NCBI GenBank assembly: GCA_014384025.1
Contig: JACNGQ010000188.1
Location: 1 to 64,000, forward strand
DNA: 64,000 nt
DNA from: Planctomycetota bacterium
GTDB taxonomy: Bacteria; Planctomycetota; Phycisphaerae; Sedimentisphaerales; Anaerobacaceae
Direction: 5' to 3'
The position numbers were made by a program, and so were the translations under genes. The first letter of the stretch is position 1. Each line of letters begins with the position of its first letter. Below are positions 19,212 through 29,538 of this stretch, piece after piece. The notes beneath the pieces were generated by a model that was not told the origin of the DNA, searched no databases, and saw nothing but the letters and a program-made list of their open reading frames with translations.

Positions 19212-20456
19212 TCAAATCACCCAGGGCTCTCTTCTTGCAACGTCGACAAGGCGGTTGGCTTCGTCGTCGTCAATGAACTGCTGTTTCTCTGTGTCCCATT
19301 TCAGTGACCGTTCCAGTTCGTAGGCAATAAGGAACAGGTGGCACACTGTTGCGGTGTGGACCGCGTATTTGATGTCGCGGAACGGCCTCCTGCGAGTCTT
19401 CACGCAGTCGATAAAGTCGCCGTAGATACCCCCGCTTCCGGCATAACTGGGAACCGGCTTTGAGGGGCCTTTCTCATTCGTACCTTCTACTTCCAGGTTG
19501 CCTCGATCCGGGTAATTATGGTGAAGAAGCTTGCCGTTCGGATAGCGGCAGGTTGCGAACTTTCTACCGTTCTCGTTGTGGAAGATGACTTCTTCAGGCT
19601 CCAGTTCCCTGACATCAATGGCGAAGGTCGCACCACCGAAATGATGGGCGCCCCAGTCCGTCATGCCGCCGCCCGAATAATCCCTGAACGACCGCCAGCT
19701 TGTGCCGTCGATGCTGTAGCTGCCGCTGCATCGGTGCCGATGGTACGGTGCCCAGGGGGCCGGGCCAAGCCACCTGTCCCAGTCAAAGCCGTTGGGGATC
19801 TCTTCCCCTTTCTTATTGCAGTCCATCGGTAACGGGCCAACGTTAACGTTGACCGACTTGATGATGCCTTTGTCTCCATTCCAGCAGGGATCGACCGTCT
19901 TCCTGTAGTCTTCGAGCACTCGCTGACTGCCGCCGGATACGACCCGACTATAACGCCGGGCAGCGTCGATCATCAGCTTGCCTTCACGAAGCGTCTTGGT
20001 CTCGGGCTTCTGACAATAGATGTCCTTTCCGTGGCGGCATGACTCGATCACTATGATCGCGTGCCAATGATCCGGTGTTGCACAATGCACAGCGTCGATA
20101 TCATCGCGTACCATAATTTCGCGGAAGTCGTTATAAGCTTTGCAGTCATTAGTGCTGTACTTCTCGTTCACACGGTTCATGGCGCCATCTCGGACATCCT
20201 TTCTTACGTCGCACACGGCAACGTACTGGACATCGTCCCGACCCAGGAACGAACCCAGGTCGCCCCGGCCCATGTTGCCGATGCCGATGCCGGCCATCAC
20301 GATACGGTTACTTGGCGCCGTGTTGCTCCCTCTTCCCATTGCCGCCGCTGGGATCAGGTAAGGCAGTGTCACCGTCGCCGCCGCTGCTTTCAGAAATGTT
20401 CTTCGACCATGAGATCCGCCCCGGTCCTTCGTTGGTTTGCTTTTCTGATTTGTCAC
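19212..20456 (-). CDS. Gfo/Idh/MocA family oxidoreductase, Tat signal
   Basis: GRRTFLKAAAATVTLPYLIP; GIGIGNMGRGDL; DAVHCATPDHWHAIIVIESCRHGKDIYCQKP. Confidence 0.93.
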   Translation of the reverse strand: MTNQKSKPTKDRGGSHGRRTFLKAAAATVTLPYLIPAAAMGRGSNTAPSNRIVMAGIGIGNMGRGDLGSFLGRDDVQYVAVCDVRKDVRDGAMNRVNEKYSTNDCKAYNDFREIMVRDDIDAVHCATPDHWHAIIVIESCRHGKDIYCQKPETKTLREGKLMIDAARRYSRVVSGGSQRVLEDYRKTVDPCWNGDKGIIKSVNVNVGPLPMDCNKKGEEIPNGFDWDRWLGPAPWAPYHRHRCSGSYSIDGTSWRSFRDYSGGGMTDWGAHHFGGATFAIDVRELEPEEVIFHNENGRKFATCRYPNGKLLHHNYPDRGNLEVEGTNEKGPSKPVPSYAGSGGIYGDFIDCVKTRRRPFRDIKYAVHTATVCHLFLIAYELERSLKWDTEKQQFIDDDEANRLVDVARREPWVI

Positions 20457-20933
20457 GTTTTTATCCTTTCCTGGGCTCAGTGTGCATAATTGCTTTAAGC
20501 TGTGTCGAGTCTGAATCTAACTTGATTAATCAATATCGCATGAGTTATGAGGGCATTTCCCTGGATAGCCTCTCTCCTCACGACCGTCACAAGGTTTCTG
20601 CTGATACTGATAGCAATTTTAATTCTACGACTATTTCTAATGATTATACTCCGCAAGCACGACATATCAAGGGCTGTTTTCTCAAACTTAAGGATTTTTC
20701 CGGGCTTCCAGCAATTCCTATAAAATTTATCCTCCCTCGTCCATCTTCCATCTTCCATCATCTATCCGCTCTACGCTCTACGCTTCAGAGCCTGTCCTGA
20801 GCGCAGCCGAAGGATTTTCTATGAAGCTGCCCGAAGGGCCTCCTCAATTTTGCACTTTACATTTTGATTTTTTTTCTTTGCTTTTTCCCTCTTTGCCCTC
20901 TGAGGCTAATATTTTTAATCCGCATAATCAGCG

Positions 20934-21389
20934 TTAATCCGCATCTGATTTCTCCTCTCGCTCAGCTTCTAAAAGCTCTTTATTAAAAACATAAACTTTA
21001 ATCTCTTGCTCAGAGGTTTCTTCACCTTCGAAAACAACAGTAACCGAATGTACGCCAATATCTTCTAGGTTAGGTCTCCATTTAATATAATCCTGGCGAT
21101 CTCTTTTTATTAATTTCATACCGGCCGGATACGGTTTTTTTATGAAAATGTGGCAATTCATCGGAGGGTTAATCTCTATCATAAATATGTCGTCATATCG
21201 TTTTCTATCAGAAGGATTTTGAATTTCCAGAAGGACCTTTCCCTCTTCATTAACTTCTTTTTGCATAGCGAATAATTCATATGCACTTTCTTTTGCTCTC
21301 ATAAGGCAAGGCAGAAGAATGCTCATTAATAAGACGATAATGGACATTACTATCAACAGTTCAAGAAGAGTAAAACCTTTTCGTCGCAC
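20934..21389 (-). CDS. Type IV pilin-like/pseudopilin N-methylation protein
   Basis: MRRKGFTLLELLIVMSIIVLLMSILLP. Confidence 0.8.
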   Translation of the reverse strand: MRRKGFTLLELLIVMSIIVLLMSILLPCLMRAKESAYELFAMQKEVNEEGKVLLEIQNPSDRKRYDDIFMIEINPPMNCHIFIKKPYPAGMKLIKRDRQDYIKWRPNLEDIGVHSVTVVFEGEETSEQEIKVYVFNKELLEAEREEKSDAD

Positions 21390-21860
21390 TTTTTGTCCCT
21401 TCTGATTTTGATTTTAAATGGTCATCCCGACCGAAGTGGAGGGATCTGGTACACGAAATTATATGTGCATACGTTTAAAGAGACAAGCAATCCAATCTTA
21501 AATTTTAAAAAAACTGAAATTCAAAATGTTTCATTCTGAACGTAGTGAAGAATCTCAATCCCAACTCAAAACTAAAAACTCAACATTCAAAACTAAATTG
21601 CGGCAATCTTAAATCAAATCATCAACAGTAAATATTCAATTGAATTGCTTGCTCCACCGGCCATTGCGAGTAAAGCGCGGCGATTGGATAAGTAGCTGAA
21701 AGTTGTTGCGTGATTCGGGTCGGATGCCTACAATGAACAATATGGAGATATTGGATTCTATTGCTCTACCACCGAAGGTAGGACGATCAAAGTCAGATGG
21801 TGAAGACCGTGTTACCAACGACAAGAAACAAATGGCAAGTTTCTCGCAGGAAGACTATTT

Positions 21861-23060
21861 ATGATGTCTTTTGAAGTGGCAGGACTAAAATTTCGCAATC
21901 CATTCGTGGTCGCTTCTGGCCCTGCAACGAAGCATATCACACAACTCATCGAGGCCGAACAGTGCGGCTGGGGCGGCGCCAGCCTAAAGCTCGCCATCGA
22001 ACCTGCGCCGTACATCAATCTGGATCCCAGATACGGATGGTGGAAGCAGGAGCACTACTTGGCCTTCTCCGCAGAGAAGCGACTGACCCTTGATGAAGCC
22101 CTCAGACTTACGGAAAAAGGCAGGAGGCAGACCAAAGAACTCATTATCCTGGCCAATATAGCTTATACGGGCGAAAAGGGAATGGACGGCTGGTTGGATA
22201 TGGCGAGGAGATTTGTCGCAGCGGGCGCGCACGGCCTCGAACTGAACATGTGCTGCCCAAACATGTCTTTCAATTTAAAGGTTTCTGGCGAGCAGGAGCA
22301 CACTGCTCAATCCGGTGCCAGTCTCGGACAGAACGCAGAGATTGTAGGCATGGCAACCAAAATCATTTCAGATGCCGTTGACGTGCCGGTCTTCGTGAAG
22401 CTTACACCTGAGGGTGGCAGAATCGCCGAGGTCGCACAAGCCTGTTTCGAGAACGGGGCCAGTGTGGTTGGCACTACGGGCAATCGCCTGGCGATTCCCG
22501 AGTTCGATATCCACGATCCCAAACGTGGCCCATTCCGGTTTCAGGTCGAGCCCTCGGTGGCATGTTTCTCGGGCCCGTGGGTGAAGCCGCTGGCGCTTCG
22601 CGACGTCTTCGAAATCCGCAAGAAGGTTGGCCCGGTACCCTGCATCCTCGGCACTGGCGGTGTGCGCAACTATGTCGATGCCGTTCAGATGATAATGTGC
22701 GGCGCCGACATGATCGGCATCTGCACCGAAGTGATGCTTCACGGATTTGATTTTCTCTCCGGCCTGCTCGAAAACATCGATAAGTTCATGGACCGGCACG
22801 GCTATAATTCGTACAGAAATTTTCGGGATCTGGCTGTCGAAGCCATCGCCCCGGCAGACAAACTCACCCTCGAGCAGGTGTATGCCCGGGTTGAGCCTCA
22901 GTTGTGCGACGGCTGCGGCTGTTGCGAACGGATCGGCCATTGTTATGCCATAACTATAGAAGACCAAAAGGCCATTGTGGATCCGCGCCAGTGTACCGGC
23001 TGCTCCACATGTCAAAATGTATGCCATGCCGGCGCAATCTCATTCGTCGAGAGAGGATAA
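21861..23060 (+). CDS. preA: PreA-like dihydropyrimidine/dihydroorotate dehydrogenase with two 4Fe-4S motifs
   Basis: GLKFRNPFVVASGPAT, LELNMCCPN, C-terminal CDGCGCCERIGHCYA / CTGCSTCQNVCHAGAI. Confidence 0.85.
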   Translation: MMSFEVAGLKFRNPFVVASGPATKHITQLIEAEQCGWGGASLKLAIEPAPYINLDPRYGWWKQEHYLAFSAEKRLTLDEALRLTEKGRRQTKELIILANIAYTGEKGMDGWLDMARRFVAAGAHGLELNMCCPNMSFNLKVSGEQEHTAQSGASLGQNAEIVGMATKIISDAVDVPVFVKLTPEGGRIAEVAQACFENGASVVGTTGNRLAIPEFDIHDPKRGPFRFQVEPSVACFSGPWVKPLALRDVFEIRKKVGPVPCILGTGGVRNYVDAVQMIMCGADMIGICTEVMLHGFDFLSGLLENIDKFMDRHGYNSYRNFRDLAVEAIAPADKLTLEQVYARVEPQLCDGCGCCERIGHCYAITIEDQKAIVDPRQCTGCSTCQNVCHAGAISFVERG

Positions 23061-23434
23061 GGTCTCGTGCGAACTGCTCTACTTGCCGAGTGGGGAAACT
23101 CAATTTATCCCATAGGGAAACTAAATTGCGGCAATCTCACGAATCGACTAAACCGTGTAGGGGCGGTTCGAGAACCGCCCTCACGAATAATCAATTGAAT
23201 ATGTTTTTGCCTTAAAGAAACCCCCCGGCCTTAAGCCGTTTCTTTTATCGAGAGTTCCCTCAGCATTTCTGAAGTTTACAGCTATGTCAAAACCCTCTGT
23301 ATCCGGTCAGCTCTCATAGACTTCGAAATACAGGTGAAGCATTCCCTGCGTGTTACAGGAGCAAAGCAACATGCAAGCCGCGTGACAATAACCAAATCTG
23401 ATCCGATACAGTGTTATGCCGTCCTTCTTATATT

Positions 23435-24298
23435 TCAAAGGTAACGATCTGTAAGATACACTACATATTTATGATGTTTCTTTCGGTGTTGCGCAAGTTT
23501 AATAATGACTTCCTGATAAGTAGCCTCATGAAAAACAACACCATCAGAGCGAACGACTGATTTAAACTCCTCAACTTCTTGTCGATGATTGAAACCGTGT
23601 TCACCAAGAGCATCATACCAGAGATAAAGTAGACGGTAGTTCATATGTCCGAATTTGTGATTTAATCCTAAAATGTGTTTGATCAGCTGTGCGACATGGA
23701 GATATTTAAAATGACTATCATATGGTGATATTGCTTGTGCAACGCCTTTGGTTGCCGGTAGATTCTGCCAAATGTCTTGGTTTTCGAAATATTTTGGATC
23801 AAAACCGCCATGCTTACGAGCAGAGTAGGCTTCAGTGAATTTACATTCGATTGCAAAGGCAGCATATTTGCCATATCTCCTTGGGAAAATAACAACATCA
23901 AGATTCGGGGAATACTGAAATCGGTCATCAATTGAAAATTTTTGCTCAAATCGTATTTCACCGTTCAATTCTTTACCTGCACGAGAAAGCCCACATGCCG
24001 AACATATGACAGACAAATCTGATGATGCACGCCAGTAATCGAATATATTTACTCCGAGGGCTGAAGAAGAATGAATGGCCTGCATTTTAGAAGGATGTCC
24101 TGCCATGCCCTTCAGCTCACCACCATCGCCATCGTTTATTTCATTCTTAGTATTTACATTCAGGGGGAGATATAGATTATCCCCCAATGTGCGTGTGTAA
24201 GCTTTTCTACCTCGCGTTCCTCGACTGCCAATGAGCCCAATCCCTCGATTCTTGGCCCATTCAGTCTGCTTAGAAATAATTTGATTAATCGCATTCAT
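23435..24298 (-). CDS. Putative PD-(D/E)XK-like restriction endonuclease
   Basis: SPNLDVVIFPRRYGKYAAFAIECKFTEAY (D..ECK core) in AT-rich island. Confidence 0.5.
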   Translation of the reverse strand: MNAINQIISKQTEWAKNRGIGLIGSRGTRGRKAYTRTLGDNLYLPLNVNTKNEINDGDGGELKGMAGHPSKMQAIHSSSALGVNIFDYWRASSDLSVICSACGLSRAGKELNGEIRFEQKFSIDDRFQYSPNLDVVIFPRRYGKYAAFAIECKFTEAYSARKHGGFDPKYFENQDIWQNLPATKGVAQAISPYDSHFKYLHVAQLIKHILGLNHKFGHMNYRLLYLWYDALGEHGFNHRQEVEEFKSVVRSDGVVFHEATYQEVIIKLAQHRKKHHKYVVYLTDRYL

Positions 24299-24776
24299 TT
24301 TGTTTCTTTTTCTCCATTTCCGCTACGGCTAAACAATTGACTACATTTTTTCTTTACATATTTCTATATAAATCTCAAACAGAACGACTCGCTCCTATAT
24401 CATACCATTGGCCGACCAATAATTGCAACAATCAAAGCCCAATAGGGGGTACTACAATTCCTGTAAGATAAGAGCTGACATATCGTTATCGTAGCATCAT
24501 TGTTAAGTTATCAAAAATAGAATGCTCCCAACAAAATTTTTTTTTCTTCATAGATTCAGTAACTACAAGGACTAAGAACAAGACAAAAAATTTTATCAGG
24601 AAAATTCAAAATTTGGGCTTTACACTTTATCAAAATATCCGTAATTTGCCGATACTGTTTCTTACGGGTATTAATGCTATATATAGCATAATTCCCGGTC
24701 ATTTTACTATATATTGTGGTCTTTTTTTCGCAGGGAGGCGTATAAAATGTACGATAAGAACAGATTTATAAAAAAC

Positions 24777-24804
24777 GGCTGAGTCAGTTGGTCCTGACTC
24801 AGCC
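24777..24804 (+). terminator. Perfect 11-bp stem hairpin GGCTGAGTCAG-TTGGTC-CTGACTCAGCC
   Basis: Direct reading; followed by AAATTTT. Confidence 0.7.
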
Positions 24805-25055
24805 AAATTTTGGGGGTATCATGATGTCAACCCCAGTTCAATTCATGTCATGGTACCCCCCTCGTTTTGAATTTCAATAAAATTTTGAAATTAAGTGAAA
24901 AATTTTTCAATTAGTCCTATTTCTATGAAATGGGTAGTTGTAAGAGAAAAATAAACAATAACCAAAGCTTGATTGAATTCCACAAGTGTCCTGTTACAAA
25001 TCTGTTTAGGCGGGACGTGTTAGGATTTGATTGGGATATTAAAGGAGTACCAAAA

Positions 25056-25352
25056 ATGAGTTTTACAGAACAAATTATTCAAAATGTTTGGAAAAAAGGT
25101 AATATTATACCGGGTAATGACCAAGATGTCTGGCGAAAGGACCAGTGTGGTGCTTGGATTTATAGAGATTACTATGGTAATCGAAACTCGCAGTATGGGT
25201 GGGAAATTGACCATATAACGCCAGAATCACATGGCGGTAGCGATGAACTTACAAATCTTCGTCCTCTCCAATGGGAGAATAATGTAACCAGACAAGATGG
25301 TCGTCTTTCGCGTACTGTTACAGCTTCTGGTACAAACAATGTGCATGGCTAA
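25056..25352 (+). CDS. HNH endonuclease-like protein
   Basis: AAAGGAG SD then ATG 25056; GWEIDHITPESHGGSDELTNLRPLQWENN. Confidence 0.8.
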   Translation: MSFTEQIIQNVWKKGNIIPGNDQDVWRKDQCGAWIYRDYYGNRNSQYGWEIDHITPESHGGSDELTNLRPLQWENNVTRQDGRLSRTVTASGTNNVHG

Positions 25353-25385
25353 ATAGCTAGGTCAGACATAGTAGCAGTGGGATTT

Positions 25386-25429
25386 AAGAACAAGGGTACT
25401 GGGAACATATTCTCCACGCCCTTGTTCTT
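25386..25429 (+). terminator. AAGAACAAGGG...CCCTTGTTCTT hairpin downstream of HNH gene
   Basis: 11-bp inverted repeat followed by T-rich sequence. Confidence 0.65.
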
Positions 25430-25662
25430 TCTATTAAGGGAGAATTCTGGGGACACTATACATATTTGTCTGCTAGTCTTACTACGGGTAGCAGCCAGCC
25501 ACCGAGCAAACACATATAATGAAGTGAATAGTGATTTTTGAACATTAAGCATCGAGTATCCGATATCGATAAACTAAATAATTTCCGTTAAAACGCACAA
25601 AAACCAAGAAAACAAATATATCCTCGATGATTGCTTCCTTGCTTTTCTATCGGGGACCAAAA

Positions 25663-26280
25663 ATCAACAAAATCAACCACAATTTACCCCGTTTTTACCT
25701 TTTAACTTTAGTCACTTTAGTCACTTTAGATCACTTTGAACTTTTTCAGTCAAAAACGCTCACTCTTAAAAACAAAAATATAAATTTTCAAAATTTTTTA
25801 TCTCCCTTATAGATAACGACTTACGGCTTCCGAGCCCAGAAAAATGCCCGATTTTTCGACTCAAAAGTGTCCATTGCTCTAATTATAGAGGGATGACTTT
25901 TTTCCCTCGTAAGGGGGTGTTTTGAATTTGAGTCATTTAGATTTTGATATTCCCAATATGGAGTTTACCCTCGATGTTAGCTCACATGCTTTTCTGTCGG
26001 GGGATATTCGGATTTCGAGTTTGAGCTATATAAATTCTACGAATTCTTACGTACGAATTTATAAGCTTTTTATGCAAAACAAACCCAATTTTGGAAATGA
26101 CAAAATGAGCATAAACTTAGACGTGACATACAATTACAAGAATTTACCCCGCTGGCGGAGCCAAAAAACAAAGCCAATTCAAACCCAATTCAAAGCCAAT
26201 AAAGCCAAAAATAAACCCAATTTAACCCAATTCAAAGCCAAAACAAACCCAAACAAACCCAATATCGAAACAGCCCCAAA
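25663..26280 (+). repeat. Dispersed repeat copy A (inverted partner at 28384-29025)
   Basis: Shared blocks: CAACCACAATTTACCCCGTTTTTACCTTTTAACTTTAGTCACTTTAG; TACCCTCGATGTTAGCTCAC..TTTTCTGTCGGGGG; TCTTACGTACGAATTTATAAGCTTTTTATGCAAAACAAACCCAATTTT. Confidence 0.85.
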
Positions 26281-26326
26281 GCTCTTTTTGGCTTTCACTT
26301 TCCCTTGCCCCGGCTATAATCTTCCC

Positions 26327-27208
26327 ATGCAGATTTGGACAATACAAAAACTCTTAAACTGGACTACTGAATATCTCACGGGCAAGGGTATTGAATCCCC
26401 TCGCTTAAGCGCCGAGCTGCTGCTCTCTCACACGGTGGGATTAACACGAATTGAATTATATACCAAATTCGATAGGCCCGTCCCGCCGGAGCAGTTGGAC
26501 CGGTTGCGGGATTTAGTAAAACGGGCCGCACAAAACGAGCCAATAGCTTACCTGGTCGGTCGGACCGAATTTTACTCGCTCCAGATAAATGTAACGCCGG
26601 ATTGTATGGTCCCTCGCCCTGAGACGGAATTGCTTGTAGAACGCGCCATAGAATTTTTACGAGAACGCCGCACACGCACTCAGTATGTCTGCGATTTGTG
26701 TACAGGTTCCGGCTGCATTGCCGTGGCAATCGCTGAAAACTTTTCCGATGCCCGCATAATCGCAACGGATATCTGCGACGCAGCTCTGGCAGTCGCCGCC
26801 GGAAATATAAAAAAGCATCAGCTAAGCGACCGAATCAATCTGCTCTGCGGCGATTTATTCGACCCGGTCATATCAGGCCTGGATGTTAACGAATTTGATT
26901 TGATTGTCAGCAACCCACCTTATGTAAGTACCGCCGAGTATGAAAAGCTTGATATGAATGTAAAAGATTATGAGCCGAAAAAGGCCTTATTTGCCGGTGT
27001 AAATGGTCTTGATGTTTATAGCAGGATTATTGAAAAGGCAGGGCAATTCCTCAAACCTTATGGGGCCTTAATGCTGGAAATCGGTTACGCTCAGGGGCCG
27101 GCGGTTAAAGAATTGCTCGAACAAACCGGAGATTTTCGTGAAATTAAAATCGAAAAAGATTTCCACAACAACGACCGCATCGTTACGGCAAAAAAATTAT
27201 CAACCTGA
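26327..27208 (+). CDS. prmC: Peptide chain release factor N5-glutamine methyltransferase
   Basis: LLSHTVGLTRIELYTKFDRP, VPRPETELLVERA, DLIVSNPPYV; ORF-track start at 25922 runs through repeat DNA. Confidence 0.93.
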   Translation: MQIWTIQKLLNWTTEYLTGKGIESPRLSAELLLSHTVGLTRIELYTKFDRPVPPEQLDRLRDLVKRAAQNEPIAYLVGRTEFYSLQINVTPDCMVPRPETELLVERAIEFLRERRTRTQYVCDLCTGSGCIAVAIAENFSDARIIATDICDAALAVAAGNIKKHQLSDRINLLCGDLFDPVISGLDVNEFDLIVSNPPYVSTAEYEKLDMNVKDYEPKKALFAGVNGLDVYSRIIEKAGQFLKPYGALMLEIGYAQGPAVKELLEQTGDFREIKIEKDFHNNDRIVTAKKLST

Positions 27209-27451
27209 TTTATCTGAGGAATCGGTGTCTTTATCATCTTTCAAATTCTGCCGTAATAGATGGACTTCTTCAGCAAGCTTTCCGAGTTCCATACGAATCA
27301 GTTTCTGCTCCTTGCCAGCGCTCATAAAGTATCTTGAGACCCGGAGCAGGCAGATAATAATCAGAGCAAATATGAAACCGTAAGCTATCAAAATAATGGG
27401 TGCCAATAAATATGCTGTTCCTTTTGTTACTGCCAAAATTCCCTCAATCAT
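27200..27451 (-). CDS. Small membrane protein, hypothetical
   Basis: Single TM plus charged C-terminus. Confidence 0.45.
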   Translation of the reverse strand: MIEGILAVTKGTAYLLAPIILIAYGFIFALIIICLLRVSRYFMSAGKEQKLIRMELGKLAEEVHLLRQNLKDDKDTDSSDKSG

Positions 27452-27484
27452 TTCTTCTTCCTTTCCTTATATCTTGAATTTATT

Positions 27485-28198
27485 TTACATGGAATCCGTG
27501 GAACGGCAGACAATCAGCTTGGCCGTTTCTTCACGTGCTTTTTCCAGAGTGACGCCAAGATCGGCCAGTATCTTAAATCCATTACCTTCGCCGGAAAGAA
27601 GTATCCCGGCGAGCAGATGCTCTGCTCCTATGTAGGCATGGCCCCATTGAGTGACCTGCTCATAGGCACATTGAATGACTTTATTGACATCATCGGAAAG
27701 TTTGGCCTTGCCTTTGACCTTTTCGTCCGACGGTTTCAACAATTTCTCGTAGCTCTGATAACACGTGGATTGCTCTATACCAAGATTTTCAAGAACTTTT
27801 GCTCCAATACAATCTTCCACAGAGACAATACCAAAAAGGATGTGCTCGGTACCAACAAGATCGAAGCCATCTTTACGGGCCTGCTTTTGTGCCCGTTTAA
27901 GTACGGCCTGGGCGCGTGGTGTCCAGGGCAGTGGGCTTTTAACAATTATGTTTCTGACTGTGACTTTGGCCCGATCAACAAAAGAAATTTCACTCATTTT
28001 TTTACCTCCTTTTTCAGGATTGACCTTTTTAGATTCCAGCCAGGCATCGACATCGGCCCGGTCGAATTTGATATTTTTGCTGCTTATCCGCATATATGGT
28101 GGGCAGTCGCCGCTGGCGATGTACTTGTAAATAGTGCGTTTCGAATCACCCAGATAAGCCGCTAAATCATCTATTGACATTAATTGCATATTAAACAC
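27485..28198 (-). CDS. Excisionase/MerR-type HTH domain fused to Clp N-terminal repeat domain
   Basis: MSIDDLAAYLGDSKRTIYKYIASGDCPPYMRISSKNIKFDRADVDAWLES; then RAQAVLKRAQKQARKDGFDLVGTEHILFGIV and VIQCAYEQVTQWGHAYIGAEHLLAGIL. Confidence 0.8.
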   Translation of the reverse strand: MFNMQLMSIDDLAAYLGDSKRTIYKYIASGDCPPYMRISSKNIKFDRADVDAWLESKKVNPEKGGKKMSEISFVDRAKVTVRNIIVKSPLPWTPRAQAVLKRAQKQARKDGFDLVGTEHILFGIVSVEDCIGAKVLENLGIEQSTCYQSYEKLLKPSDEKVKGKAKLSDDVNKVIQCAYEQVTQWGHAYIGAEHLLAGILLSGEGNGFKILADLGVTLEKAREETAKLIVCRSTDSM

Positions 28199-28383
28199 CT
28201 TTCATTGATATGTAGTAATATGATATAATATGCAGTATAATGCAACAAAATTCTGAAATAATTTGAAAAATTTCATAAATTCCTGCCTCGCAGGGAATTG
28301 CAGCACCCTTCAGGGTGGTAAGATCCGCGAGTAAATCACAATATATCATCCGAAGTTCCTTATCCACGCAAAAGGATTCATTT

Positions 28384-29025
28384 TTAGCCCCTGAAATTGG
28401 GTTTGTTTTGGCTTTGATTGGGTTTGAATTGGGTTAAATTGGGTTTGTTTTTGGCTTTATTGGGTTTGAATTGGGTTTGAATTGGCTTTGTTTTTTGGCC
28501 TGAGCCAGCGGATAATATCTCGTAATACATTGTCATGTCTAAAGTTATGTTCATTTTGTCATTTCTAAAATTGGGTTTGTTTTGCATAAAAAGCTTATAA
28601 ATTCGTACGTAAGAATTCGTAGAGATTTGATATTCGTTGGTGAATAGTCGTTGATATTTAGCCATTAGCATTTTGTATATAATCATAAGATTACCTTAAC
28701 GGAATCCTGATTACGACAAACTGGGGCGAGTTTGATCCCATTAAAGTAAACGGCACTCTAACGGGACAAGGCTTGGCTATCGGGCCCCCCCGACAGAAAA
28801 GCAAGTGAGCTAACATCGAGGGTAAATTCCTTTCGCCTGCTGGCGGTTTGCGTTAGCCTGCTGGCTAATATGTGTGTATTATACCATATTTTAAGCGGAA
28901 AATCAAGGTAAAAGGAAATAAATGTCCGTGAGTTGCTACGCTCAAGATCAAAGTGAACTAAAGTGCCTAAAGTGAACTAAAGTGACTAAAGTTAAAAGGT
29001 AAAAACGGGGTAAATTGTGGTTGAT
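28384..29025 (-). repeat. Dispersed repeat copy B, inverted relative to 25663-26280
   Basis: Same blocks in reverse-complement order; see copy A. Confidence 0.85.
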
Positions 29026-29130
29026 CATTCGACACTTCGACAAAGCTCAGTGCAGGCTCATGCTCAGGACACGTTATTGTTGGTTTTTTTGTGATAGTTT
29101 TTGGACTGATGCCAACTGAAAAAAATAGGT

Positions 29131-29538
29131 GACTGTCCCGAATGGCGGTGCCTTAAGCAATATGTTGGTCTTTTTCGTAATTATTCAAGATTCCGAGCAC
29201 AGATTGACGAAATGCCTATAAACACAGTCCTTTCTTTGTTTTGCGATAAGGGTTTGTGCTTTCTGTTTCATACGCTCTCCCTTATCGATGCGGGGGTGTT
29301 GTTGCCGCAAATCCCTTAAGGCACCGCCATTCGTGACTGTCCCGAATGGCGGTGCCTTAAGCAATATGTTGGTCTTTTTCGTAATTATTCAAGATTCCGA
29401 GCACAGATTGACGAAATGCCTATAAACACAGTCCTTTCTTTGTTTTGCGATAAGGGTTTGTGCTTTCTGTTTCATACGCTCTCCCTTATCGATGCGGGGG
29501 TGTTGTTGCCGCAAATCCCTTAAGGCACCGCCATTCGT
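29131..29538. mobile_element. Two tandem 204-bp units, each bounded by 17-bp inverted repeats (MITE/REP-like)
   Basis: GACTGTCCCGAATGGCGGTGCCTTAAG...CTTAAGGCACCGCCATTCGT repeated at 29131 and 29335; boundary GACTGTCCC recurs at 29539. Confidence 0.85.

Noticed and set aside
22368-23027. 219-aa minus-strand ORF
   Set aside because: Antisense shadow of the preA-like gene.
26160-26280. CRISPR-like spacing of CAAACCCAATT words
   Set aside because: Units are short, irregular and lack unique spacers; low-complexity dispersed repeat.
28384-28686. 100-aa ORF rich in QNKPN/TKPIQTQF
   Set aside because: Translation of the dispersed repeat; the same peptide appears in the spurious N-terminal extension of the prmC ORF.
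28700-28780. Coding-like stretch ILITTNWGEFDPIKVNGTLTGQGLAIG
   Set aside because: Possible relic of a secreted protein gene but too short and isolated to call.
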